From assembly GCF_042646605.1 (NCBI RefSeq), contig NZ_JBHRUG010000001.1, positions 62,001 through 126,000 of the forward strand: DNA of 64,000 nucleotides, read 5' to 3'. Under the pieces are notes generated by a model, which saw only the letters and a program-made list of their open reading frames with translations, had not been told where the DNA came from and ran no database searches. This document shows positions 8,768-17,513 of this stretch, piece after piece (within the stretch, counting starts at the first letter, position 1; the number at the start of each line of letters is the position of its first letter). The stretch is from Litchfieldella rifensis (GTDB lineage: Bacteria > Pseudomonadota > Gammaproteobacteria > Pseudomonadales > Halomonadaceae). Made by a program: the position numbers and the translations under genes.

Positions 8768-9166
8768 TCAGGCTAGCCCAAGTGAGAGCCAGGAGAGAGG
8801 ATGGTGTTGTACCGCCGCGCCAATGATATATATGAACACCAGCACGGCGGCGATGGCCGCCACTGCTCGCTGCATGGGCGTGCGACCGCGCTTGATGGCC
8901 ACGGTCCCCACCACGATGTAGACCACTAGTCCGATTAACTTGGCAGCCAGCCAAGGGTGTTGATGCGGCCAGAAACGCAGCATCACCATCAACCACACAC
9001 CGAGCACCAACAGCGCGGTATCGATCAGGTGCGGCACTACCCGCACCCACATATGCTGCAAGTGTGGCGACTCGCGCACCGACCACCAGGCACGCAGCAC
9101 GAACAGCGCCAGGCTCATGCCGGCGGCGGTCATGTGCAGATGCTTGATCAGAAAGTAGCTGGCCAT
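8768..9166 (-). CDS. SirB2-family membrane protein
   Basis: This 132-residue protein has four predicted membrane helices (ASYFLIKHLHMTAAGMS..., DTALLVLGVWLMVMLRF, AAKLIGLVVYIVVGTVAI, AAIAAVLVFIYIIGAA). It carries the family's conserved KHLHM near the start and a KxxGLxxYI in the third helix. The SirB2 family is widespread in proteobacteria, often near denitrification or cytochrome genes, and its function is not firmly established. The start overlaps the ubiT remnant by 19 bases, so translation may be coupled. Confidence 0.8.
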   Translation of the reverse strand: MASYFLIKHLHMTAAGMSLALFVLRAWWSVRESPHLQHMWVRVVPHLIDTALLVLGVWLMVMLRFWPHQHPWLAAKLIGLVVYIVVGTVAIKRGRTPMQRAVAAIAAVLVFIYIIGAAVQHHPLSWLSLGLA

Positions 9167-9381
9167 GCCTTGGTCTTCCTTGTCGTCGTCTGTCGTCCCT
9201 GAAGCGTGCCGTGAACGAGGGCGCTGACGCCGTCTACCTCCCCCTCCAACAGCGGTTCGGCGAAGGTGCGGTTGAGCATCGGCTCCACCAGCCGCCGCTT
9301 GAGCGCCAGCGGTACCCGGGGATCGATGAAGCGTATCAGCTGGGCCTGGACACGCGGAAGCGGCAAAGCAGGAAACGGCAT
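9148..9381 (-). pseudogene. Truncated ubiT-like gene (SCP2-domain ubiquinone factor)
   Basis: A 77-codon frame whose first 45 residues (PRVPLALKRRLVEPMLNR then FAEPLLEGEVD) look like the N-terminal part of UbiT, the SCP2-domain protein needed with UbiU and UbiV for oxygen-independent ubiquinone synthesis. The family is about 170 residues. Here the similarity stops and the remaining frame (QGRQTTTRKTKAWPATF) is not family-like and runs into the start of the sirB2 gene. This suggests a deletion that fused the ubiT start to sirB2 upstream sequence. The identification is from pattern memory over a short stretch; a short functional protein is possible. Confidence 0.45.
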
Positions 9382-9427
9382 ATCGGTGACCCCGGAATCG
9401 ACGATGACCAGTCGCCTGGATAGCGGC

Positions 9428-10813
9428 TCAGACGGTACGCGAGAAGCGCTGCTGGTTGGGCGTCAGATAGGCATCGAAGGCCATCGCCAGGTTGCGCATC
9501 ATCAGGCGCCCGGCCGACAGCACAGTAAGCGAGGTGTCATCGAGCTCGATCAGGCCGTCGGCGCGGGGCGAGGCCAGTTCGGCCAGCGCGGCGGCGAAAT
9601 AGTCGCGAAAGACGATGCCATGACGCGCTTCGATGGTCGCGAAGTCGATATGCCCATGGCACATCAGTTCATTGATCACATCGCGACGCAGGCGGTCGTC
9701 GTCGTTGAGCCGATAACCCCGCATCACCGCTAGACGCCCGCTTTCCAGGCGCGCCTGGTACTGGGCCGTCTCCTTGACGTTCTGGCTGTAGCTGTCGCCG
9801 ACCTTGCCGATGGCGGTGATGCCGAGTCCGATCAGGTCGCAATCGGCATGCGTGGAGTAACCCTGGAAGTTGCGCTGCAGGGTACCGTTCTCGCGTGCCA
9901 GGCTGAGCTCGTCGTCGGGCAATGCGAAGTGATCCATGCCGATATAGACGTAGCCGGCATCGGAAAGCCGTCTGATGGTCAGTTCCAACAGCTCCAACTT
10001 GCGTTCCGGCGGCGGCATGTCCTCGGGGCGAATCAAGCGCTGAGCCTTGAACAGCTCCGGCAGGTGGGCATAGCTGTAGGCGGCGATGCGATCCGGGCGC
10101 AGCGCAATGATCTTGTCCAGGGTGGCGTCGAAGCTGGCCACCGTCTGCAGCGGTAAGCCGTAGATCAAGTCGACGCTGACCGACCGGAAACCCGCCTCAC
10201 GAGCCGCCGCCACCAGCGCCGCCACCTGCTCCTCGCTCTGTACACGATTGACCGCACGCTGCACGTCCGAATCGAAGTCCTGCACCCCAAAGCTCAGACG
10301 GTTGAAGCCCAGCCCTCGTAGTTCATGGATCTGTTCCGGCATCACGGTGCGCGGATCGACTTCCAGCGAGAACTCGCGTTCTTCAGTCGGAGCGAAATGG
10401 AAGGCGGCGTCCAGCGCCGCCATCAATTCCCCCAACTGGGCATTGCTCAGGTAGGTGGGCGTCCCTCCCCCCAGGTGCAACTGGGTCATGCGCCGGGTGT
10501 CGTCGAACAGCGCGCCCTGCACCTCAATCTCGCGCTTGAGCCATTCGAGATACTCGGCGGCGCGCTCGCTGTTGTGGGTGATGATCTTGTGGCAGGCGCA
10601 GTAGTAGCAAAGGCTCTTGCAGAACGGGATATGCACATAGGCCGACAGCGGCTTGGGGTTCGCTGCCCGGTTGCTGCGTTCGGCGGCAGCGCGGTAGTCG
10701 TCCTCGGCAAAAGCCGTGTTGAACTGTGGCGCGGTGGGGTAGGACGTATAGCGCGGTCCCGGCCGGTCGTACTTCTCTACCAGGGGGCGGTTGAATAGCG
10801 GATCGTGTGACAT
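9428..10813 (-). CDS. hemN: Oxygen-independent coproporphyrinogen III oxidase HemN
   Basis: This 461-residue radical-SAM enzyme performs the oxidative decarboxylation of coproporphyrinogen III in heme synthesis without oxygen. The fold starts with the HemN signature YDRPGPRYTSYPTAP. The iron-sulfur motif is CKSLCYYCAC, giving the family's CxxxCxxC plus the fourth cysteine. LHLGGGTPTYL and FSLEVDPRTV (SAM and substrate side) and GMDHFALPDDEL follow. The ATG at 10813 is preferred to one at 10891 because the homology begins there and AAGAGG precedes it. A TTGCT-N4-ACCAA sequence at 10972-10985 is a weak FNR-box candidate, and anaerobic control would be expected. Confidence 0.95.
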   Translation of the reverse strand: MSHDPLFNRPLVEKYDRPGPRYTSYPTAPQFNTAFAEDDYRAAAERSNRAANPKPLSAYVHIPFCKSLCYYCACHKIITHNSERAAEYLEWLKREIEVQGALFDDTRRMTQLHLGGGTPTYLSNAQLGELMAALDAAFHFAPTEEREFSLEVDPRTVMPEQIHELRGLGFNRLSFGVQDFDSDVQRAVNRVQSEEQVAALVAAAREAGFRSVSVDLIYGLPLQTVASFDATLDKIIALRPDRIAAYSYAHLPELFKAQRLIRPEDMPPPERKLELLELTIRRLSDAGYVYIGMDHFALPDDELSLARENGTLQRNFQGYSTHADCDLIGLGITAIGKVGDSYSQNVKETAQYQARLESGRLAVMRGYRLNDDDRLRRDVINELMCHGHIDFATIEARHGIVFRDYFAAALAELASPRADGLIELDDTSLTVLSAGRLMMRNLAMAFDAYLTPNQQRFSRTV

Positions 10814-10971
10814 GACGAAAACAGCCTCTTGAACGGGTGGCGGCATGCCCGCGGGATTGCCGTCGCATGCCATCCAGTATGCCATCCACACCCTCGCCAG
10901 TCGTTACCCGTTAAGAGGTAGTCCCTATATGTAGGGTTCCGGATGATCGACTGGGCTATAGAAGTCATCCT

Positions 10972-10985
10972 TTGCTAGCAACCAA
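10972..10985. promoter_or_regulatory. Weak FNR-type box upstream of hemN
   Basis: TTGCT-AGCA-ACCAA matches eight of the ten fixed positions of the FNR/ANR/DNR box TTGAT-N4-ATCAA, with symmetrical mismatches. It lies 159 bases upstream of the hemN start in a 259-base gap that also contains imperfect palindromes (CCCTATATGTAGGG at 10923). Confidence 0.3.
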
Positions 10986-11072
10986 GGAACTTCTTCATCA
11001 GCTCATCCGGGAGCAGGGACATCGACATCAAGCTGCACAAGCATCATCCTCAAAGGCTCGCAAACCCTGTTG

Positions 11073-12266
11073 TCAGGCCACTTGTGCCCGTACCTTCTCG
11101 ACGATATGCGCGCCGATGGGGATCGCCGAGGTAGCCGCCGGCGACGGCGCATTGCAGACATTGACGGTGCGCTTGGTATTGACGAACAGGAAGTCGTCTA
11201 CCAGCTTGCCATCCTTGGAAACCGCCTGGGCCCTCACCCCTGCCGGATAGGCACCGAGATCCGCCTTGGTGAGGCTGGGGCAATACTTGCGTACTTCCTC
11301 TAGGTAGCCGCCCTTGAACAGGGAGTTCTTCATCTCGTGTAGGCCAGGCTTCAGGTTGGCCTTGAGAACCTTGAGGATCCCCCGATTAGTGAGCATCTTG
11401 GCCATGTCTCCCACCGAGATATCCGACTTGCGATAGCCTTCGCGCTTCAGCGCCAACACCGCATTGGGGCCCACGGTGACGGAGCCATCGATCATGCGGG
11501 TCAAATGCACACCCAGAAACGGCATGGCGGGATCGGGAATCGGGTAGATCAGGTGGTTGACGATCTGGTTGTGCTTCTCGGGCAAGAGGTAGTACTCGCC
11601 GCGGAAGGGACAGATAATGAAGCCGGGATCCAGCCCCAGCATACGCACCACCCGATCGGCCATCAGCCCCGAGCAGGAGAGTAGGTAGCGGCTGGTGAAC
11701 GCGCCCTGGGAGGTCTTGACCACCACCTCCTGGGCACTCTCCTCGAGGCCGTTGACTTCGGTGGCGTAGCGAATCTCGCCGCCCAGGCGCTGAAACTCGC
11801 CGGCCATGGCCTGAGTCACCTCGGCGTAGTTCACGATCCCGCTGGAAGGCACGAAGATGCCGCCAGCGCCGTTGATATTGGGCTCGCGCTCCTTGAGCTC
11901 GACGGCGGAGAGCCACTCTCGCTCCAGGCCGTTGGCCTCGGTGCGCTCCCACAACGCCTGCATGCGCTTCATCTCCAGATCGTTGGTGGCTACCAGCAGC
12001 TTGCCGCACTCGTCATAGGCGATGCCGTGGGTGTCGCAGAAGGCCTTGGTGGCACGATTGCCCTCCAGACAGAAGCGTGCCTTGAGGCTGCCCGGGGTAT
12101 AGTAAACCCCTGCATGGATCACGCCGCTGTTGTGGCCGGTCTGGTGGTGAGCAGGGCCGGGCTCCTTCTCCACCAGGAGCATCTTGCAATCAGGGTAGGT
12201 CCGGATCAGCTGCATGGCGGTGGACATGCCGATGATGCCACCGCCGATGATAATAAAGTCGTACAC
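11073..12266 (-). CDS. lhgO: L-2-hydroxyglutarate dehydrogenase (oxidase) LhgO
   Basis: This 397-residue FAD enzyme oxidises L-2-hydroxyglutarate to 2-oxoglutarate, passing electrons to the quinone pool. It opens with the dinucleotide-binding YDFIIIGGGIIGMS and contains HQTGHNSGVIHAGVYY, CPFRGEYYLL and NAPSPAATSAIPIG, nearly identical to E. coli LhgO. A GTG at 12266 is chosen as the start because the E. coli protein begins at the same point (MYDFVIIGGG) and a GAGG precedes it; a TTG at 12341 would add 25 unconserved residues. It lies 101 bases downstream of glaH on the same strand, the standard glaH-lhgO pair. Confidence 0.92.
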   Translation of the reverse strand: MYDFIIIGGGIIGMSTAMQLIRTYPDCKMLLVEKEPGPAHHQTGHNSGVIHAGVYYTPGSLKARFCLEGNRATKAFCDTHGIAYDECGKLLVATNDLEMKRMQALWERTEANGLEREWLSAVELKEREPNINGAGGIFVPSSGIVNYAEVTQAMAGEFQRLGGEIRYATEVNGLEESAQEVVVKTSQGAFTSRYLLSCSGLMADRVVRMLGLDPGFIICPFRGEYYLLPEKHNQIVNHLIYPIPDPAMPFLGVHLTRMIDGSVTVGPNAVLALKREGYRKSDISVGDMAKMLTNRGILKVLKANLKPGLHEMKNSLFKGGYLEEVRKYCPSLTKADLGAYPAGVRAQAVSKDGKLVDDFLFVNTKRTVNVCNAPSPAATSAIPIGAHIVEKVRAQVA

Positions 12267-12367
12267 CGCAGGCCTCGTCGTCTCGTCAAGGGGTACGCCT
12301 CCCCCAGTGCTGGAAGAGACGTGAATGCCGGGGCACGCCAAGCATGGCGCGGCCCCGGTGATATTGC

Positions 12368-13348
12368 TTACTTCTGGCGCGGATTGCGCAGGGTCTTGGC
12401 ATAGGTGAAGTAGCCGCGCTGGCGCATCAGCTCGCGGCGCAGGTCGGGATGCGGGGTGAAGCGATCGCGACCATGCAGCCAGAAGTGGTTGTTGATCAAC
12501 AGGAAGCTGCCTACCGGGTTGGGCACGGAGAGAATCGCCGGACTGCTCTCCAGGGAGTCGGAGAGGTCGGTGAGCCAGTTGCCCTCTTCAAAGTTCTTGG
12601 GCTGCACGAACTGGTCGATATAGGCCATGATCGGGCGCCCTTCGCGATCCACATCGAAGACTGCGTGGTAGATATCCTTGACCACCTTCTTGCTGGGCGG
12701 CGCGCTCCAGCGCATCTCGCGACGGGCCATAGGGTGGCCGTAGAAACGCTCCAGCTCGTCCCAGTCGTCCAGGTGCAGCAACAGGGAGTTGCCGCCTTCC
12801 ATGTTCTGCTCATCGATCTTCATCATCAGCACATAGTCGGTGTCCTGCTCGACGAAGGTACCGTCGTTGTGCAGTTCCATCACCCGGTGCGGCTGACGCA
12901 GGTAGCTGTCGGATTCGTCGACGTTCTTGACAACGAAGCGAGCGTAGTACTCGCCGCTCATGGCGTCGTAGTTGGATCGCCCCATCAGGTGGGCCACGGC
13001 GGTGGCGAACTTCACCATCTCCTCGGCCTGGGCGACATCGTCGAGTCCTTCCGGGGTTACCTGCAGGCCGCCGGTAGCACGATCCACCAGGGTATTGATC
13101 AACATCGGCTGTAGGGTGTTGCCGCACAGATCGTCGAGGATCTTTGCAACCCGGTAGCGCAGCATGGACTTGTACTCCAGGGCCTGCACCGGGTAGTCGG
13201 CCACAGCCGCCAGGAAGGCCTCTACCACCTCGCGAGGAAAGGTCAGGTCGAGCAGACGCGGCGAGTGGCTGCTGGGCTCCAGGGTGAAGCCCTGGATGTC
13301 GTTGGGCAGCGCCATGGCGGCGTCGGAAAGCTGATTGATAGCGTTCAT
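12368..13348 (-). CDS. glaH: Glutarate 2-hydroxylase GlaH (CsiD)
   Basis: This 326-residue Fe(II)/2-oxoglutarate dioxygenase converts glutarate to L-2-hydroxyglutarate. The metal site is visible as HxD in VMELHNDGTFVEQD and the distal His in LLINNHFWLHGRD, with the 2-oxoglutarate arginine in the following DLRREL region. CsiD-family features include QALEYKSMLRYRVAK and DSYLRQPHRVM. The ATG at 13348 has an AGGAG; an upstream ATG at 13399 has none. The gene is divergent from csiR, and lhgO follows. In E. coli and Pseudomonas the pair forms the CoA-independent glutarate branch of lysine catabolism. Confidence 0.94.
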   Translation of the reverse strand: MNAINQLSDAAMALPNDIQGFTLEPSSHSPRLLDLTFPREVVEAFLAAVADYPVQALEYKSMLRYRVAKILDDLCGNTLQPMLINTLVDRATGGLQVTPEGLDDVAQAEEMVKFATAVAHLMGRSNYDAMSGEYYARFVVKNVDESDSYLRQPHRVMELHNDGTFVEQDTDYVLMMKIDEQNMEGGNSLLLHLDDWDELERFYGHPMARREMRWSAPPSKKVVKDIYHAVFDVDREGRPIMAYIDQFVQPKNFEEGNWLTDLSDSLESSPAILSVPNPVGSFLLINNHFWLHGRDRFTPHPDLRRELMRQRGYFTYAKTLRNPRQK

Positions 13349-13399
13349 GGTGGGCTCCTGAGTAGCTGGGTAGGCATCTTTTTCTGATGACACAATCAA

Positions 13400-13412
13400 A
13401 AAATATCTACAT
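13400..13412 (-). promoter_or_regulatory. Candidate CsiR/GlaR operator between glaH and csiR
   Basis: On the minus strand the 176-base AT-rich gap between the divergent genes contains ATGT-N5-TTTT, which I recall as one of the half-site forms bound by E. coli GlaR (the other being TTGT-N5-TTTT). A near match TTGT-N5-TTAT lies at 13422-13434 on the plus strand. The site is about 50 bases upstream of the glaH start, a position suited to repression. Confidence 0.4.
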
Positions 13413-13523
13413 TATTTAATTTTGTCAAATTTATTGGTTTATGAATTCCATTAACGATTTGTATATCCATTTCCTCTTTCAGTGGCACATGAGGTAAAAT
13501 GTCAATTAGAAAAGGAGAAAAGC

Positions 13524-14210
13524 ATGGATCCCCTTCCTCGACAAAATCAGGGCATCGGCGCCTACACCCGGCTCAAACGCGACATCATCCGAGGCACCTT
13601 CCTGCCCGGGGAGAAGCTGTTGATGAGCCATCTCAAAACGCGCTACAAGCTGGGAGCCGCTCCCCTGCGGGAGGCCCTATCGCAACTGGTGGGGGAGCGG
13701 CTGGTGGTCGCCATAAGCCAGCGGGGCTTTCGAGTAGCCCCCATGTCCCGGGAGGAGTTGGAGGATCTCTACGATGCCCGCTCCCAGTTGGAGGGGCTGC
13801 TGCTGCGCCTGGCCATCGAACGCGGCGACGATGAATGGGAGGCGGAAATCCTCGCCCACGCCCATACCCTCTCCAAGGTGGTGGAGGTGAGCGGCCCCGA
13901 TGAGGTGCTAGATATCTGGGATGCCCGCCACAAGGCTTTCCACCAGGCCATCATGGCTGGCTGCGGCTCGGTCCATCTGCTGCGGGTGCGGGAGCATCTC
14001 TTCGATCAGGCAGAACGATACCGCCACCTGTGGCTGCGCAAGACGGTCTTTTCCGAGCAGGCACTGGCCACCAAGCGCCAGGAGCATGCCGACCTGGTGG
14101 AGGCGATTCTCGCCCGGGACAGCGACCGAGCATGCGCCCTGATGCACGAGCACCTGATAACCCCGGTGCCAATCATCGCCAGGGAGCTGGAGTCCCGCGG
14201 TCTGCTCTAG
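13524..14210 (+). CDS. csiR: GntR-family repressor of glutarate genes, CsiR/GlaR type
   Basis: This 228-residue protein has an N-terminal winged helix (AYTRLKRDIIRGTFLPGEKLLMSHL, then APLREALSQLVGERLV) and a C-terminal FCD domain with the metal and ligand histidines (DARHKAFHQAIMAGC and RQEHADLVEAILARD). FadR/CsiR-subfamily regulators bind small acids. E. coli CsiR represses csiD-lhgO and is released by glutarate or 2-hydroxyglutarate. Divergence from glaH supports the same role here. The ATG at 13524 has a strong AAAGGAGA site; an upstream ATG at 13482 does not. Confidence 0.88.
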   Translation: MDPLPRQNQGIGAYTRLKRDIIRGTFLPGEKLLMSHLKTRYKLGAAPLREALSQLVGERLVVAISQRGFRVAPMSREELEDLYDARSQLEGLLLRLAIERGDDEWEAEILAHAHTLSKVVEVSGPDEVLDIWDARHKAFHQAIMAGCGSVHLLRVREHLFDQAERYRHLWLRKTVFSEQALATKRQEHADLVEAILARDSDRACALMHEHLITPVPIIARELESRGLL

Positions 14211-14390
14211 CCCAGGGACGGCTCGATATCTGCGCCAGATCGAACCCTATTGCCACCAGTACGGAAGCCTCCCAAGGGCGGAGGGCCCCGTACCGGCAAC
14301 GGATTCGTTATGAACGCTGTAACGATATCGATCAGGGTCTCCTCACCTTGGTCGTTGCGTTCATTGGTGCGCTATCGGAAGGTTCGTCAG

Positions 14391-15764
14391 TCACACTAGG
14401 CCGGACCAACGAGCTGTATCGTCCAACGCACGACCGAAGGTATCTAGCACCAGTTGAATTTCCTCCTGGGTTGAGATCAAAGGCGGGCAGAACGCTATCG
14501 AATCACCCATGGCTCGCGTAATCATTCCGTGCTCTTGGGCACGGCCGGCCAGAAACTTGCCCAGCTTGCCTGCTACGTCCAATGGGGCTTTCGTACTGCG
14601 ATTGGCTACCAGTTCTACTGCCGCAATCAGCCCATGTCCACGAACCTCGCCTACAAGTGGATGGCTCTTGAACCGGGCCAGACCAGCCTGCATCAAGTCC
14701 CCCATTTCGGCCGCATACTCGACCAGCCGCTCTTCCTCTATGATTTTCAAATTCTCCAACGCGACGGCAGACGCAACTGGATGCCCAGTACCGGTGAAGC
14801 CATGGCCAAGCGTGCCAAAGGCGTGGCTCTGGTCTGCGATGCCTTCAAAGACAGTATCATTGACCAGGACGGCGGCTATTGGCTGGTACGATGATGACAG
14901 TTGTTTTGACACAACCATAACATCGGGGGTTATGCCGAATGTTTCACAGCCGAACATGTTTCCTGTCCTTCCGAAGCCGCAGATGACTTCATCAGCAACA
15001 ATCAAGATATCGTACTTACGGCAAACCGCCTGTACCTTTTCCCAATAGGTTCGAGGAGGAACGATTACCCCGCCTGCTCCCATCAACGGCTCACCGTAGA
15101 AAGCCGCGATCGTTTCAGGACCTTCACTGAGTATGACGCTTTCCAGTTCATCGGCCAGACGATCAGCGAACTGCTCCTCAGTTTCCCCATCCTGCGCATA
15201 GCGGTAATGATGTGGACAGCTGACGTGATAAAAACCTGGCAATGGAACATCAAAGCCTCGCTGGTTAGGAGGTAGTCCTGTCAGGCTAGCGCTTGCAACT
15301 GTGATCCCGTGATATGCGTTCCGGCGACTAATGAATTTTTTCTTCTCAGGCTTCCCTATCGCATTGTTACGATACCAAATTAGCTTGACGACCGTGTCAT
15401 TTGCTTCGGAGCCCGAGTTCGTCAGGAAAACCTTACTCATCGGAACTGGTGCCAACTCGATTAACTTTTCTGACAGCTCGATACTGGAACTGTGAGACTT
15501 ATGACTGAACAGATGATAAAAGGGAAGCGTGCGAAGCTGCCGTTCGGCAGCTTCGATCAATCGCTGGTTGCTGAACCCCAGCGCAACGCTCCACAAGCCT
15601 GACATGGCTTCTATGTAACGCTTGCCCTGGTCATCAAAAACGTAGACGCCTTCGCCCCGCTCAATAATCAATGGGCCGACTTCCTGGTGCAGTATGGCGT
15701 CCGTATAAGGATGCAATTGATATTGCACGTCTTTGCCGGCCAAAGCCGAATTATACTTGTTCAT
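14391..15764 (-). CDS. Class III (omega-)aminotransferase
   Basis: This 457-residue PLP enzyme belongs to the class III group that includes omega-amino acid:pyruvate and putrescine:pyruvate transaminases. Visible features are the LWSVALGFSNQ region, LTNSGSEANDTVVKL (phosphate binding), RRNAYHGITVASASLTGL, and DEVICGFGRTGNMFG followed by VVSKQLSSSYQPIAAV with the PLP lysine. An FTGTGHPVA follows. The ATG at 15764 starts the homology. A relic of a gabT gene lies just upstream on the same strand, and glaH-lhgO-csiR are on the other side. Substrate cannot be read from sequence; 5-aminovalerate, 4-aminobutyrate or 6-aminocaproate fit the neighbours. Confidence 0.88.
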   Translation of the reverse strand: MNKYNSALAGKDVQYQLHPYTDAILHQEVGPLIIERGEGVYVFDDQGKRYIEAMSGLWSVALGFSNQRLIEAAERQLRTLPFYHLFSHKSHSSSIELSEKLIELAPVPMSKVFLTNSGSEANDTVVKLIWYRNNAIGKPEKKKFISRRNAYHGITVASASLTGLPPNQRGFDVPLPGFYHVSCPHHYRYAQDGETEEQFADRLADELESVILSEGPETIAAFYGEPLMGAGGVIVPPRTYWEKVQAVCRKYDILIVADEVICGFGRTGNMFGCETFGITPDVMVVSKQLSSSYQPIAAVLVNDTVFEGIADQSHAFGTLGHGFTGTGHPVASAVALENLKIIEEERLVEYAAEMGDLMQAGLARFKSHPLVGEVRGHGLIAAVELVANRSTKAPLDVAGKLGKFLAGRAQEHGMITRAMGDSIAFCPPLISTQEEIQLVLDTFGRALDDTARWSGLV

Positions 15765-15787
15765 GGCTGGGTCCTTAAGGGTTAGGG

Positions 15788-16082
15788 TCAATCAAGCCCT
15801 TCGAAGCATTGACGGATAATTTCCAAGCCTCGACTGAGCTGCTCGTTTGTGGCCGTGTGGGGGCACCAATATCTACAATACGTTTCCGTGAGTGCCACAG
15901 GACAAAATAATCAGATTTTTTTCCCTTGCCTTTGCAACCACTTGGCTCGCAAGCGTCTTCGCCGGTTTTCTCACATCTCCATCTTCGAACAGCTCGACGG
16001 CAACCATAGCGCCGAGCCCTCCTGGCTCAATGCTATCCATTAATTCCGCTAAAGTCGGTTGTGGTGATTGCACTAATCGCAC
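15788..16082 (-). pseudogene. Remnant of 4-aminobutyrate aminotransferase (gabT/davT) 3' end
   Basis: Only the C-terminal part of a GabT-type aminotransferase is recognisable: GLGAMVAVELFEDGD, then KPAKTLASQVVAKAREKN and LIILSCGTHGNVL. A TAG stop at 15873 interrupts the expected RILVP. Downstream, after a one-base shift, the sequence reads TATNEQLSRGLEIIRQCFEG and a TGA at 15788, the normal GabT ending. So the relic has lost its first 300 or so codons, carries a nonsense change and a frameshift. It lies immediately upstream of the intact class III aminotransferase, which may have replaced it. Confidence 0.8.
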
Positions 16083-16119
16083 GCATTATCGACGTTATGG
16101 TTGATTTCTTTACTTGAGT

Positions 16120-16395
16120 TCAATGTCCACAAATGAGAAGGGGTGTATCGCCGTCATTGATCACATTATGTTCTGTGCCTTCCACTCGGTTGTAACAAAC
16201 ACCCGCTTCCAGCATGACCTGACGCTTCCCCTCTGAAGTTTCCAGCCGCATCTTGCCATAAGTGATTGGCACAATGACATAATTGTATCCATGGCAGTGC
16301 CAACCGGTTTCGAAGCCAGAAGAAAAAGTCCGAGCGGGTAAAATGACCTGGCTGTTATCAATCTGTAGATAGCTGGTAGCTGAACATCTTTTCAT
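16120..16395 (-). CDS. Small single-domain cupin protein
   Basis: This 91-residue protein has one cupin barrel. The first motif is GWHCHGYNYVIVPITYGKMRL with two histidines that could bind metal, followed by a second motif around GVCYNRVEGTEHNVIND with another histidine. There is no DNA-binding domain. An AAGGGG precedes the ATG. It lies between the aminotransferase region and the AraC regulator on the same strand as the lactamase genes, so it probably belongs to this catabolic unit. Cupins of this size can be isomerases, dioxygenases or ligand sensors; the function is not identifiable. Confidence 0.7.
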   Translation of the reverse strand: MKRCSATSYLQIDNSQVILPARTFSSGFETGWHCHGYNYVIVPITYGKMRLETSEGKRQVMLEAGVCYNRVEGTEHNVINDGDTPLLICGH

Positions 16396-16470
16396 AGAAG
16401 TACCCCTTGATAATGCAAGGCGGCCTCAAGTTGCGACACATGATTATTGCATTTCTTTTAAGCGCTTTTA

Positions 16471-17418
16471 TCATGTGAAATTGCTGCGCAGCTCACTCGC
16501 AGAATAACCAAACTGCTGCCGAAACACACGACAGAACTGGGCCTGATCCGAAAACCCCCAGCGATAAGCGATTTCACCAATATTAATACCATCCGGCGAG
16601 GCCTCGAGATCGCGATGCGCGGCCTCCAGTCGCTGCACACGCACCCACTCGCGCACCGTATACCCAGAGCCGGAAAACAGCTTATGAAGGTAGCGCAAAG
16701 AAATGCCGCAGAACGCCGCGATTCGGGCAGGTGTCAGGTCAGGATTACCAAGATTAGCAGAGATATAACGCTCGATACGCATCAGGTGAGCGGTTTTCAT
16801 ATGCGACTGGTCGCTGTTCAGCACCCGCTCATCCTGCTCAAGCACCAGGGATAGCATGCTAAGTGCTTGCTCGAACAGACGATTCTGATCATCAACACTG
16901 CACTCATTGACACGCTGCGAGCAGATCATCAGAAACTCGACAAAAGCGCACCCAATCCCCTTTTCCGCAGAGAAGCAGTGCTGCGAATAACGCTCTGGGC
17001 GGCGAATGCGGCTCTTCATCGATTGGCTCGGAATCTTGAAGACCCACATATCGTTCGGTGCTTCATAGCCAAAACGGTACGGAGCTTCACCCTGCTCAAC
17101 GATAAAATGCCCTGGTGGACAGTTCAGACTCCGGCCATGCTGAGAAAAAAACACATTGGCCCGAAGTGGAATCGTAACAAGAAAAGAGGCGTGATTATCC
17201 TGAGCAATCTGCGAATGACAGCGTGAATATTCAGCCTTATCAGAGCACAAGCGCGACAAAGAATAGTCACTACCCTCTGCCTTCCACACTTTCAGAGAGC
17301 CCTGAAACTTCGCTTGGTGATTACCGTAACTCAAAGTCAGTGGAAAGTATGTCTGGGAAACAAGTTGCGTCCAGCGATCCTGAGAATTTGACGTTAACAT
17401 CGACTTGATATTGTTCAT
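16471..17418 (-). CDS. AraC-family transcriptional activator (OplR-like by context)
   Basis: This 315-residue regulator has an N-terminal ligand domain of the AraC_binding_2 kind (FLVTIPLRANVFFSQHGRSLN, then PGHFIVEQGEAPYRFGYE). A C-terminal double helix-turn-helix follows (LTPARIAAFCGISLRYLHKLF and IGEIAYRWGFSDQAQFCRVFR). It lies 95 bases downstream of the hyuB-like gene on the same strand. In Pseudomonas putida the lactam-responsive AraC regulator OplR is adjacent to oplBA, so the arrangement suggests the same role. That is inference from synteny; the ligand is not visible. Confidence 0.82.
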   Translation of the reverse strand: MNNIKSMLTSNSQDRWTQLVSQTYFPLTLSYGNHQAKFQGSLKVWKAEGSDYSLSRLCSDKAEYSRCHSQIAQDNHASFLVTIPLRANVFFSQHGRSLNCPPGHFIVEQGEAPYRFGYEAPNDMWVFKIPSQSMKSRIRRPERYSQHCFSAEKGIGCAFVEFLMICSQRVNECSVDDQNRLFEQALSMLSLVLEQDERVLNSDQSHMKTAHLMRIERYISANLGNPDLTPARIAAFCGISLRYLHKLFSGSGYTVREWVRVQRLEAAHRDLEASPDGINIGEIAYRWGFSDQAQFCRVFRQQFGYSASELRSNFT

Positions 17419-17513
17419 GTTGTTTGCCTCACTCTGATCGCATCATGGTGGTAGCGAGACCCCTGCAAAGCATGTTCTTTCCAAGGGTCATCGCGATCAC
17501 ACTAACCGAACCA

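Noticed and set aside
10923..10936. CCCTATATGTAGGG near-palindrome upstream of hemN
   Set aside because: It does not match FNR, NarL, NsrR or NorR sites, and has no second copy in the window.
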